Positions 7,343 to 13,814 of a stretch of DNA of 18,356 nt are shown piece by piece. The DNA lies in the NCBI GenBank assembly GCA_964568885.1, contig CAZMSF010000020.1, positions 1 to 18,356 of the forward strand, written 5' to 3'. A model generated the notes under the pieces. It had not been told where the DNA came from and searched no databases. It was given only the letters and a program-made list of their open reading frames with translations. The translations under genes were made by a program, and so were the position numbers. The stretch comes from JAUSNA01 sp964568885. Its GTDB lineage: Bacteria > Patescibacteriota > Microgenomatia > Levybacterales > GWA1-39-11. The first letter of the stretch is position 1. Each line of letters begins with the position of its first letter.

Positions 7343-7370
7343 CCTTATTTAGAAAAAAATTTCTAAAGGT
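7342..7370. repeat. Long inverted repeat in the sigma gene leader
   Basis: Arms ACCTT + TAGAAA (7342-7346, 7350-7355) pair with TTTCTA + AAGGT (7360-7370) around an AAAA loop, with a 3-nt bulge, giving 11 bp. A second smaller hairpin (TTCGA/TCGAA, 7385-7399) lies further upstream. Both would be transcribed from the distal sigma promoter. The larger one touches the proximal -10. Neither has a terminator-like T-run. Confidence 0.45.
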
Positions 7371-7431
7371 ATAACATTTTCTAATTCGATTTCTTCGAAA
7401 TTGAAAAGAAAAGTACATATCACACCTATCT

Positions 7432-7462
7432 ATTAGAACGTTCAAATAAGGAAAATGTAACA
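7432..7462 (-). promoter_or_regulatory. ECF-type promoter directed at the sigma gene (autoregulation)
   Basis: Minus strand: -35 TGTTAC (7462-7457), exactly 16 bp, then CGTTCTAAT (7440-7432). Spacing and the CGT-type -10 resemble ECF promoters such as those of the Bacillus SigW/SigX/SigM group. A transcript would have a leader of about 100 nt before the sigma ATG. It is the mirror of the plus-strand promoter at 7456-7486. Confidence 0.68.
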
Positions 7463-7486
7463 AACTAGTTTTTGTATCGTTCTAAT
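7456..7486 (+). promoter_or_regulatory. ECF-type promoter of the secreted His/Asp-rich protein gene
   Basis: Plus strand: -35 TGTAAC (7456-7461), exactly 16 bp, then CGTTCTAAT (7478-7486). The ATG at 7495 follows after 8 nt, so the message should be leaderless or nearly so. The -35 shares six bases with the -35 of the minus-strand promoter. The 9-base -10 block is identical on both strands. Confidence 0.7.
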
Positions 7487-7494
7487 TACCGGAT

Positions 7495-8070
7495 ATGAAA
7501 AAACTGACATTCGCAACACTTACTCTTATCATTCTCTTTGCAGCACAACAAGTTGCAGCATCCAATGACCACACTAACGAACATTCCAACAATAACCCCG
7601 GCGTACAGGTACACGAAGAACACGAAAACGAACACGCGACACCATCCAGCTCCTCACAACCAACAACGTCCCAAAGTGTAAAAAATCACGGGGAAGCAGT
7701 ATCTGAGGAAGCGCATGAGCATGAAGGCGGACACGCAGTCAGTACTGTTGCCAAATCTGATATAGGAAAGAGACATGATGACGAGAGGGATGATGATTTT
7801 GATGACGATGATAATATCCACGTTGGACTTCCATCAATAACTCCAACCGCTACCCCAAGTGTAAGCCCTTCGGTGTCTCCAACTGAAACACCAAGTATTA
7901 CACCGACAGAGTCCGTAACTCCAACCGAGACTCCAACAGCCACTCCAAGTGAAACCCTGACTCCAACCGTTACCCCTACTGAGGCTCAAATGCTCGGAGC
8001 AGGACTCAAAGACTTTTTGGAAAAGCTCAAGGAGCTGATAGGAAACTTCACCTCATCTCTCCATTTCTAA
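7495..8070 (+). CDS. Secreted His/Asp-rich protein with Thr/Pro repeats, likely ECF target
   Basis: A 191-residue exported protein without a recognised domain. Residues 1-22 form a signal peptide (KK, hydrophobic core, VAAS). Residues 24-83 are rich in His and Glu, with nine histidines (for example VHEEHENEH, EEAHEHEGGH). Residues 95-106 are an Asp run. Residues about 116-163 are imperfect TPT/SPS/TPTE repeats, a stalk-like linker. The end is an amphipathic helix (LKDFLEKLKELIGNF). This composition suggests binding of divalent metal ions or a role as a surface spacer, but that is inference. It diverges from the sigma/anti-sigma pair, whose anti-sigma outer tail has similar composition, and begins 8 nt after an ECF-like -10. 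No Shine-Dalgarno. Confidence 0.8.
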   Translation: MKKLTFATLTLIILFAAQQVAASNDHTNEHSNNNPGVQVHEEHENEHATPSSSSQPTTSQSVKNHGEAVSEEAHEHEGGHAVSTVAKSDIGKRHDDERDDDFDDDDNIHVGLPSITPTATPSVSPSVSPTETPSITPTESVTPTETPTATPSETLTPTVTPTEAQMLGAGLKDFLEKLKELIGNFTSSLHF

Positions 8071-8073
8071 CTT

Positions 8074-8089
8074 TGTGATTCATATCACC
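8074..8089 (+). promoter_or_regulatory. CRP/FNR-like inverted repeat
   Basis: TGTGA-N6-TCACC, with GTGAT (8075-8079) and ATCAC (8084-8088) as exact arms. It resembles the TGTGA-N6-TCACA site of the CRP family, and lies just after the secreted-protein stop and before the membrane gene. It has no T-run, so it is not a terminator. No regulator of this type is encoded here. Confidence 0.3.
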
Positions 8090-8100
8090 GTCTCATAATC

Positions 8101-8118
8101 TCACGCGCGTGATAATAT
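8101..8118 (+). promoter_or_regulatory. Extended -10 with abutting 12-bp perfect palindrome
   Basis: TCACGCGCGTGA (8101-8112) is a perfect palindrome. Its last bases are the TG-A of an extended -10, TGATAATAT (8110-8118). A protein bound to the palindrome would block polymerase, so it is an operator candidate for the 8140 gene. The expected start of transcription near 8125 leaves a leader of about 15 nt that is mostly the Shine-Dalgarno. The -35 is weak. Confidence 0.5.
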
Positions 8119-8123
8119 ACGTG

Positions 8124-8133
8124 AAAGGAGGTG
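8124..8133 (+). promoter_or_regulatory. Strong Shine-Dalgarno fixing the start at 8140
   Basis: AAAGGAGGTG sits 6 nt before the ATG at 8140 (8 nt counted from GGAGG). A GTG at 8131 in the same frame lies inside this element and so cannot be the start. Confidence 0.8.
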
Positions 8134-8139
8134 AATAAT

Positions 8140-8553
8140 ATGAGGATAATTCTTCAGGGACTTTTAGCAGGTGTGGGGATTTTCGTTATTTCTATAGCAG
8201 TAAGCTTTTTCTCGCAGCTTTCTATGCCGGAAATAACTTCTGAATATACCAACCCAAATCTTTTCCGCCCATGGACAGATCCTATCATGTCCCTTTTTTA
8301 TGTGTATCCATTTGTTCTTGGAGTAATTCTTTCATTTGTCTGGGATAAAACAAAAAAAATTCTTAAAGACAAAGAATATTATAAGAGGGGACTGAAATTC
8401 GGATTATGGTATTGGATGGCAGCATCAATTACAGGAATGTTTGTTACCTACAGTAGTTTTCAAGTATCTCTTCCGCTTGTCCTTTCATGGTCAATTGGCG
8501 GACTATTTGAGGCTATAGCAGCAGGAATAATTCTTGCGAGAGTAAATAAATAG
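8140..8553 (+). CDS. Small multi-pass membrane protein, unknown function
   Basis: A 137-residue protein with four predicted membrane spans, at about residues 4-25, 48-66, 87-104 and 112-132. A basic cytosolic loop (KTKKILKDKEYYKRG) lies between spans two and three. The loop after span one (MPEITSEYTNPNLFRPW) is probably outside. I do not recognise the family. The start at 8140 is set by the AAAGGAGGTG element, which discards three residues of a longer GTG frame. It lies 69 bp after the secreted protein in the same direction but has its own -10 and a palindrome. It is convergent with the next membrane protein gene, the stops being 3 bp apart. Confidence 0.75.
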   Translation: MRIILQGLLAGVGIFVISIAVSFFSQLSMPEITSEYTNPNLFRPWTDPIMSLFYVYPFVLGVILSFVWDKTKKILKDKEYYKRGLKFGLWYWMAASITGMFVTYSSFQVSLPLVLSWSIGGLFEAIAAGIILARVNK

Positions 8554-8556
8554 TGT

Positions 8557-9006
8557 TTACATCAATACTTTTAGGAATTTCGCAAATACAAATACGGTTA
8601 TTGTTATTGAAATGACACTCACGCATTGCCAGAAGGTTTGCATCGCAATCCATGAAGAATTCCGAGGAAAGAATTTTGATACCCATAAAGTGTGTTCGGG
8701 ATTTCTGTGGACCGCCGCAAATTGTTCCAAAAACCAATAGAATTGCTCTCCAATACTTCTTATTGTCCAAAATAATGAATAAATAAGAGTAAATAATATG
8801 ATGTTGTGAAACAATAGGGAAACCAAAGATACAAACGCAAAAAAGGCGCCAAAAACAACGCTGTCAGCCCACACAAACGCTCCGAAAAGGTAGAATACTT
8901 GAGAATGACCGTATGGATTTTTTTTGAAATGTGTATTTCTAAATCCCACAAAAAAGCCGAAAACGGAGTACACCAAAAAACCCACCAAAAAAATATTTTG
9001 AATCAT
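8557..9006 (-). CDS. Small aromatic-rich membrane protein, unknown function
   Basis: A 149-residue protein with about four hydrophobic segments, near residues 4-22, 36-56, 58-82 and 121-146. It is unusually rich in Phe, Trp and Tyr. The stretch between the third and fourth spans (SIGEQFYWFLEQFAAVHRNPEH) is polar. I do not recognise a family. Start codon ATG 9006-9004 follows a T-rich stretch without a Shine-Dalgarno (an AAGGA lies too far upstream, about 16 nt), and no convincing promoter was found, so it may be read through from rpsG, 88 bp upstream in the same direction. The frame is likely real because the opposite strand offers no alternative and it fills the space between two genes. Confidence 0.65.
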   Translation of the reverse strand: MIQNIFLVGFLVYSVFGFFVGFRNTHFKKNPYGHSQVFYLFGAFVWADSVVFGAFFAFVSLVSLLFHNIILFTLIYSLFWTIRSIGEQFYWFLEQFAAVHRNPEHTLWVSKFFPRNSSWIAMQTFWQCVSVISITITVFVFAKFLKVLM

Positions 9007-9094
9007 AGGAAAAAAATAAATCCTTGGAGAATTTAGAATTCGAAGTGGGCGAATGAATTACTTTTCGAATCCATGAGAAAAGACAGCGTTTTCC

Positions 9095-9574
9095 TTAAAA
9101 CCTAAAATGTGCGAACGCTTTATTGGCATCAGCCATTTTGTGGACGGTGTCTCTTTTTCTGATTGCCTCACCCTCGTTATTGAGAGCTGCTTGGATTTCT
9201 GCTGCCAATTTCTCAGAAAAGGTCTTAAATTCCGTGTTGGGTTTTTTTCTCGTTGCTTCCAAAAGCCAACGGATGGCAAGTGAAACTTTCCGGGTTCCCC
9301 GTACTTCTTGCGGAACTTGATAAGCAGCCCCTCCTACTCTTTTTGGGCGAACCTCTTGTCTTGGAGCAATAGTCTCGAGTGCCTTCTCAAAGGTTGCTAA
9401 AGGCTCGAGGCCTTTTTCTTTGAGGATATCGAGTGCTTTGTATACGTTTTGTTGTGCGACCGTCTTTTTGCCGTCTTCCATCACGTTATTGATGAATTTA
9501 GAAAGCAGAACACTCCCATAAATTGGGTCAGGGTTCAATTTCCTTTTTTCAACAACTCTGTTCCCTCTTGGCAT
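9095..9574 (-). CDS. rpsG: 30S ribosomal protein S7
   Basis: A 159-residue S7, which nucleates assembly of the 3' domain of 16S rRNA and lines the exit (E) site. Clear blocks are FINNVMEDGKK, RVGGAAYQVP followed by EVRGTRK, AIRWLLEA and the C-terminal HKMADANKAFAHFRF. The N-terminus MPRGNRVVEKRKLNPDP matches the family, and the length is usual (about 156). The start lies 7 nt after the rpsL stop without a Shine-Dalgarno, so translational coupling to rpsL is likely. fusA and tuf, which normally follow in the str operon, are absent here. A membrane protein gene follows instead. No clear terminator was found after the stop. Confidence 0.97.
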   Translation of the reverse strand: MPRGNRVVEKRKLNPDPIYGSVLLSKFINNVMEDGKKTVAQQNVYKALDILKEKGLEPLATFEKALETIAPRQEVRPKRVGGAAYQVPQEVRGTRKVSLAIRWLLEATRKKPNTEFKTFSEKLAAEIQAALNNEGEAIRKRDTVHKMADANKAFAHFRF

Positions 9575-9581
9575 ATTCTAA

Positions 9582-9820
9582 TTATTGAGCTTGCGCCCCT
9601 CCTCCTTTTTTAGCTCCGTATTTCGAGCGCGATGTTTTTCTATTTTGAACTCCGGCCAAATCGAATTTACCTCTCACCAAATGNNNNNNNNNNNNNNNNN
9701 NNNNNNNNNNNNNNNNNNNNNNNNNNNNNNNNNNNNNNNNNNNNNNNNNNNNNNNNNNNNNNNNNNNNNNNNNNNNNNNNNNNCTCGTCCTTTTTTAACT
9801 AATTGATTGAGTGTTGGCAT
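9582..9820 (-). CDS. rpsL: 30S ribosomal protein S12, interrupted by assembly gap
   Basis: Both ends of S12 are present, the middle is not. The first 12 residues, MPTLNQLVKKGR (9820-9785), match the family start MPTINQLVRK. The last 33 residues, from HLVRGKFDLAGVQ to KYGAKKGGGAQAQ, end with TAA at 9584-9582. S12 sits at the decoding centre and monitors codon-anticodon pairing; the central loops containing the streptomycin-site lysines fall in the unread 100 N. S12 is normally about 124-140 residues, so the true gap should be about 230-290 bases, larger than the N run. The apparent frame across the Ns therefore has no meaning. It lies 20 bp after rpoC and 7 bp before rpsG. Confidence 0.95.
9684..9783. 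other. 100-N scaffold gap
   Basis: Exactly 100 N, the customary placeholder for a gap of unknown length. It removes the centre of rpsL. Flanking rpsL ends are in the right order and orientation, so the scaffold join itself looks correct. Confidence 0.98.
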
Positions 9821-9830
9821 AAGTTTTGAG

Positions 9831-9859
9831 ATTATACACTTTATTCAGCTTCATTTCCA
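9831..9859 (-). promoter_or_regulatory. Internal promoter for rpsL-rpsG
   Basis: Minus strand: -35 TGGAAA (9859-9854) inside the rpoC tail, 17-bp spacer, consensus -10 TATAAT (9836-9831). The rpsL ATG follows after 10 nt, giving a leader of about 3 nt. It would let the ribosomal genes be expressed independently of rpoBC. Confidence 0.68.
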
Positions 9860-12800
9860 GCTTCATCAGGGGCAGCAGCTTCGTCTTCGGATTGGTTTTC
9901 TTCAGTTACGTCCTCAGAGACTTCTTCGGTGCTTTGAGCTGCTAATGCTTTCTCTCCCGCTTCCAAATCTTCGGGAGAAATATGTTCTATGCTTGCAGGC
10001 GCATTGATAGGTTGGATTTCAGGATCGACGTAGTTGTCCATCAAGTGTTCACGGACCGGAATAAGACGCCCGACAATAACGTTTTCCTTAAGTCCGATAA
10101 GATCATCAACTTTTCCTTCAAGTGAAGCATCGGTCAAAACTTGGGTTGTCTCCTGGAATGAAGCAGCTGACAACCATGAGTCGGTAACAAGAGCGGCTTT
10201 CGTTACACCAAGCATAGTTTCTCTTGCGGTTGCAGGTTCTCCACCTTCCGAGATGACGGAAGCATTTTCCTCTTCAAATCTCAATTTGGAAATGAGGTCA
10301 CCGGGAAGAAGCGACGTGTCCCCTGCCGTCTCAATCATAACTTTGTCGGACATCTTTCGGACAATTGTTTCAAAATGCTTATAATGAATTGAAATTCCCT
10401 GTGATTCATACACATATTGAATTTGGTTGATGAGGTATTGCTGTGCGCGCTCGAGTCCTCCAACTTTCAAAACATCTTTAGGGTCAAGATGTCCTTCACA
10501 AAGCTGAGTTCCTGCAACAACCTGTTCTCCGTCCGCAATAAGCAAGCTTGAAGCAAGAGGTACGAAATACTCTCTCTCCTCAACCGGCTTTACCTTGGTG
10601 TTTTTGATTTTGACAATATATCCGTCTTCCACCTTCTCGACACTTGCCTTACCGGTGATTTCTGCAACAGGTGCCAAATTCTTCGGTCTTCTTACCTCAA
10701 ATAGCTCTTCAACCCTCGGCAAACCCTGGGTAACGTCACTCATAACGACTCCTCCGAAATGCTTAACCCGCATGGTCAACTGGGTTCCAGGTTCTCCGAT
10801 TGACTGGGCTGCTATAACTCCAACCGGGGTTCCCAAATCCGCTCTCTTGTATGAAGAAAGGTCCCAACCATAACATGCTGCACACATTCCGTATTTGAGC
10901 CGGCAATAAATAGGAGTTCTCACATCGGCAGTAAGTACTCCATCATCTTTTAGGATTTCGTTCAATTTTTCGTGGTCAATATCATCACCCTTCTTAACAT
11001 ATGTCTTCTTGGTCTTCTTTGAAGTGATATCCTTCAACGCTACTCTTCCCAAAAGCATGTTGATAAGAGGAGTAAGGTTCTCTTTATTTTCCAGTGATAC
11101 GTGATACCCCATGGTTGTTCCACAATCCGCTTCGCGGATGATAACGTCATGGGTTACATCGACCAAACGTCGTGTTAAGTATCCTGCGTCAGCGGTTTTA
11201 AGAGCAGAGTCGGTCAAACCTTTTCGGGAACCTCTTGCAGAGTTAACGTACTCAAAGATTGAGAGACCTTCTCTAAAGTTAGACTTAATTGGAAGCTCAA
11301 CAATGCGTCCAAGCGGATCATAAATAAGACCTCTCATAGCAGCGAGCTGCTTTATCTGGTCTTTTCCTGCCCGGGCTCCTCCCGAATCGGCGATAATCCG
11401 GACGATATCATTTTTAGCGAACAAATCCCACGTTAGATTTGCCATTTTCTCGGTAACCTCTAGCCAAACGTGATTCATGAGCCTCTTCTGCTCGGAGAGA
11501 GTAATAAGACCCTGCTGATATTCATTTTCGATATTTTGGATTTGTTTTTCAGCCTCGCCAATAAGGTCATTTTTGTTTCCAAGCATCTTCAAATCAAAGG
11601 TTGACACTGAGATTCCCGAAAGTGTTGCAGCGTAGAATCCGATTTCCTTAATTTTATCGATAAGATGAGCAACCTCTTCCTCAGAGATATCAACCATAGC
11701 TCTTGTTATGATTTCACGGATTGTTGAAGCCTTAATCTCTTCATTTACAAATCTCATCTTAAGAGGAAGTGCTTCGTTGAACATTACCCGGCCCAATGTG
11801 GTTTCAAATACTTTTCCGTCAAAACGGATCATGATAGGCTCTCGAAGCGTTATCTTCTTAAGAGAAAGTGCCAAATATGCCTCTTTTGAGTCGGAGAACA
11901 TCGGGAGAGTCTCACGTCTCTTTGATTCGTCAATTGAGGTGAGATAGAACATACCCAAAGCCATTTCTTTATTCGGAAGGGTTATAGGATTACCATCTGC
12001 AGGCTTAAGCAAATTCGATGCAGGCATCATAAGCTGGATTGCCTCTTCCTGTGCCCGTTGCGACAAAGGAACGTGAATAGCCATCTGGTCTCCGTCAAAA
12101 TCGGCATTGTATCCTGCACAGACGCAAGGGTGGATTTTGATAGCACTGCCCTCAACGAGTACCGGATAAAAAGCCTGAATACCGAGCTTGTGAAGGGTCG
12201 GAGCGCGGTTGAGAAGAACCGGATGGTTTTTGGTAATCTCTTCAAGAATATCGAACACTTCAGGCGGACGTTTTTCGATGTACCGCTTTGCCGCTTTTGC
12301 ATTTGGGGTCGTAAGTCCGCGTGCAATAATTTCACGGATAACGAATGGCTTAAATAGCTCGAGTGCCATTTCTTTTGGAAGTCCGCACTGATTAAGAGAC
12401 AATTCTGGACCAACGATGATAACCGAACGTCCTGAATAATCAACGCGCTTTCCGAGAAGATTTTTTCTGAATCGGCCTTGTTTTCCTCTCAAAACGTCTG
12501 AAAGTGATTTGAATTGTCTTTGAGTCGACGATGCCCGAATCGAAGTGTCGATGAGATAATCAACCGATTCCTGAAGCATTCTCTTCTCATTTCTCAAAAT
12601 GATTTCAGGAGCTCCAAGAGAGATAAGATGGTTAAGTCTGTTATTTCTATTGATGACTCTTCGATAAAGGTCATTCAAGTCGGAGGTAGCAAACCTACCT
12701 CCATTGAGCTGAACCATAGGACGAAGATCCGGTGGAAGAACAGGCAATACCCTTAAGACCATTGAAGAAAGGTCAAATCCTGCTTCATTGATAGCTTCGA

Positions 12801-13788
12801 TAAGGTGAAGTCTTTTAAGAAGTTTCAATTGTTTTTGGCCGGAAGACTTTTGTTCCTCTTCCCTAAGCTCTCCAATAATTTTCGGAATATCCATTTGCTC
12901 AATAGCATGAAGAATTGCGGAAGCTCCCGTCTCAACTTCAAAAAAGATGATTACATCATACTCAAGAAGTCTTACGTACTCTTCCTCGGAAAGAACATCC
13001 CATGTCTTAAGACCTTTAACAATGTCATTAATTCTTTCAAAAATCTCCTCAATTCTTCCGCCCTCATTTTCAAGTCTCTTATCAAGAGCGGCATTTTTTT
13101 GCTTGTAATTGACTCTTTGCTCCTCAAGCACCAATTCTTTTCTCTCTTTCTTAAGCGTTGACTCCGTATCTTTTAGCTTTTCTTTTTCCTCAGCCGCCAA
13201 GCGTGCTTTTTCATCTTCAATCGTCTTTTTGAGCTCAGAAAGCCGGGCCTGCTTTACTTCTTCAAGTCTGCTTTGTGCTTCCTTTCTCTTCTCTTCATCA
13301 ATTGTTGTTACCAAATAGCTTGCGTAATAGATAATAGATTCAAGCTCCTTTTGAGAAGTCCCCAAAAGTGTTGATAATTTCGAAGGAGAACCTTTCGAGA
13401 ACCATACATGAATTACAGGTGCGGCAAGCGTAATATGGCCCATTCTCTCGCGTCTTACTCTTGAGTAGGTAACCTCAACTCCACATCTATCGCACACAAT
13501 TCCCTTGTATCTGATTCTCTTGTATTTTCCGCAGTAACACTCAAAGTCACGCGTCGGACCGAATATCCTCTCGTCAAAAAGACCGTCTTTTTCGGCTCTG
13601 AAAGTACGGTAATTAATCGTTTCAGGCTTGGTTACCTCTCCGTATGACCAATTTTTTATATCGTCAGGAGATGCTACGGTAATTCTCAATCCTTCAAAGT
13701 CAGCGATGTTAATCACATCGTTTTTTCTTTGAACAGTTTTTGATGTAAATGCTCCGTCTCTGTATTGTTGATTTTCTTGTGGTTCCAT
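9841..13788 (-). CDS. rpoC: RNA polymerase subunit beta'
   Basis: A 1315-residue catalytic subunit. The N-terminal zinc site is C84, C86, C99 and C102. A long charged coiled coil occupies about 165-255, where E. coli has nothing comparable. The rudder and active-site region leads to NADFDGD at 561-567, whose three Asp hold the catalytic Mg. The second zinc site uses the Cys of ADCGTT plus CRLKYGMCAAC. The bridge-helix/trigger-loop region has SIGEPGTQLTMRVKH: R1007 and H1010 are kept, but residues 1008-1009 are Val-Lys where nearly all bacteria have Thr-Phe. No SI3 insertion interrupts the trigger loop. The last 33 residues are acidic. The gene begins 26 bp after rpoB, so they form an operon. 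No good Shine-Dalgarno is seen (only AAGG). Confidence 0.98.
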   Translation of the reverse strand: MEPQENQQYRDGAFTSKTVQRKNDVINIADFEGLRITVASPDDIKNWSYGEVTKPETINYRTFRAEKDGLFDERIFGPTRDFECYCGKYKRIRYKGIVCDRCGVEVTYSRVRRERMGHITLAAPVIHVWFSKGSPSKLSTLLGTSQKELESIIYYASYLVTTIDEEKRKEAQSRLEEVKQARLSELKKTIEDEKARLAAEEKEKLKDTESTLKKERKELVLEEQRVNYKQKNAALDKRLENEGGRIEEIFERINDIVKGLKTWDVLSEEEYVRLLEYDVIIFFEVETGASAILHAIEQMDIPKIIGELREEEQKSSGQKQLKLLKRLHLIEAINEAGFDLSSMVLRVLPVLPPDLRPMVQLNGGRFATSDLNDLYRRVINRNNRLNHLISLGAPEIILRNEKRMLQESVDYLIDTSIRASSTQRQFKSLSDVLRGKQGRFRKNLLGKRVDYSGRSVIIVGPELSLNQCGLPKEMALELFKPFVIREIIARGLTTPNAKAAKRYIEKRPPEVFDILEEITKNHPVLLNRAPTLHKLGIQAFYPVLVEGSAIKIHPCVCAGYNADFDGDQMAIHVPLSQRAQEEAIQLMMPASNLLKPADGNPITLPNKEMALGMFYLTSIDESKRRETLPMFSDSKEAYLALSLKKITLREPIMIRFDGKVFETTLGRVMFNEALPLKMRFVNEEIKASTIREIITRAMVDISEEEVAHLIDKIKEIGFYAATLSGISVSTFDLKMLGNKNDLIGEAEKQIQNIENEYQQGLITLSEQKRLMNHVWLEVTEKMANLTWDLFAKNDIVRIIADSGGARAGKDQIKQLAAMRGLIYDPLGRIVELPIKSNFREGLSIFEYVNSARGSRKGLTDSALKTADAGYLTRRLVDVTHDVIIREADCGTTMGYHVSLENKENLTPLINMLLGRVALKDITSKKTKKTYVKKGDDIDHEKLNEILKDDGVLTADVRTPIYCRLKYGMCAACYGWDLSSYKRADLGTPVGVIAAQSIGEPGTQLTMRVKHFGGVVMSDVTQGLPRVEELFEVRRPKNLAPVAEITGKASVEKVEDGYIVKIKNTKVKPVEEREYFVPLASSLLIADGEQVVAGTQLCEGHLDPKDVLKVGGLERAQQYLINQIQYVYESQGISIHYKHFETIVRKMSDKVMIETAGDTSLLPGDLISKLRFEEENASVISEGGEPATARETMLGVTKAALVTDSWLSAASFQETTQVLTDASLEGKVDDLIGLKENVIVGRLIPVREHLMDNYVDPEIQPINAPASIEHISPEDLEAGEKALAAQSTEEVSEDVTEENQSEDEAAAPDEAGNEAE

Positions 13789-13814
13789 AATAGTTTTGCC
13801 TTATGCAAAAATGC

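Noticed and set aside
7843..7983. DNA tandem repeat or CRISPR-like array in the Thr/Pro region
   Set aside because: Units are short, degenerate and in frame with TPT/SPS codons. It is protein-level repetition with no spacers.
8131..8139. GTG at 8131 as the start of the four-span membrane protein
   Set aside because: It is inside the Shine-Dalgarno AAAGGAGGTG. The ATG at 8140 has the right spacing.
9060..9094. Terminator after rpsG
   Set aside because: CTTTTC/GAAAAG arms are weak, the loop is long and no T-run follows.
9585..9806. Plus-strand open frame across the N gap
   Set aside because: It exists only because Ns contain no stop. Both ends are antisense to rpsL.
13789..13814. TTTTGC/GCAAAA hairpin between rpoB and rpoC as a terminator or processing site
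   Set aside because: Six base pairs, AT-rich and without a T-run. Too weak to claim in a 26-bp operon gap.
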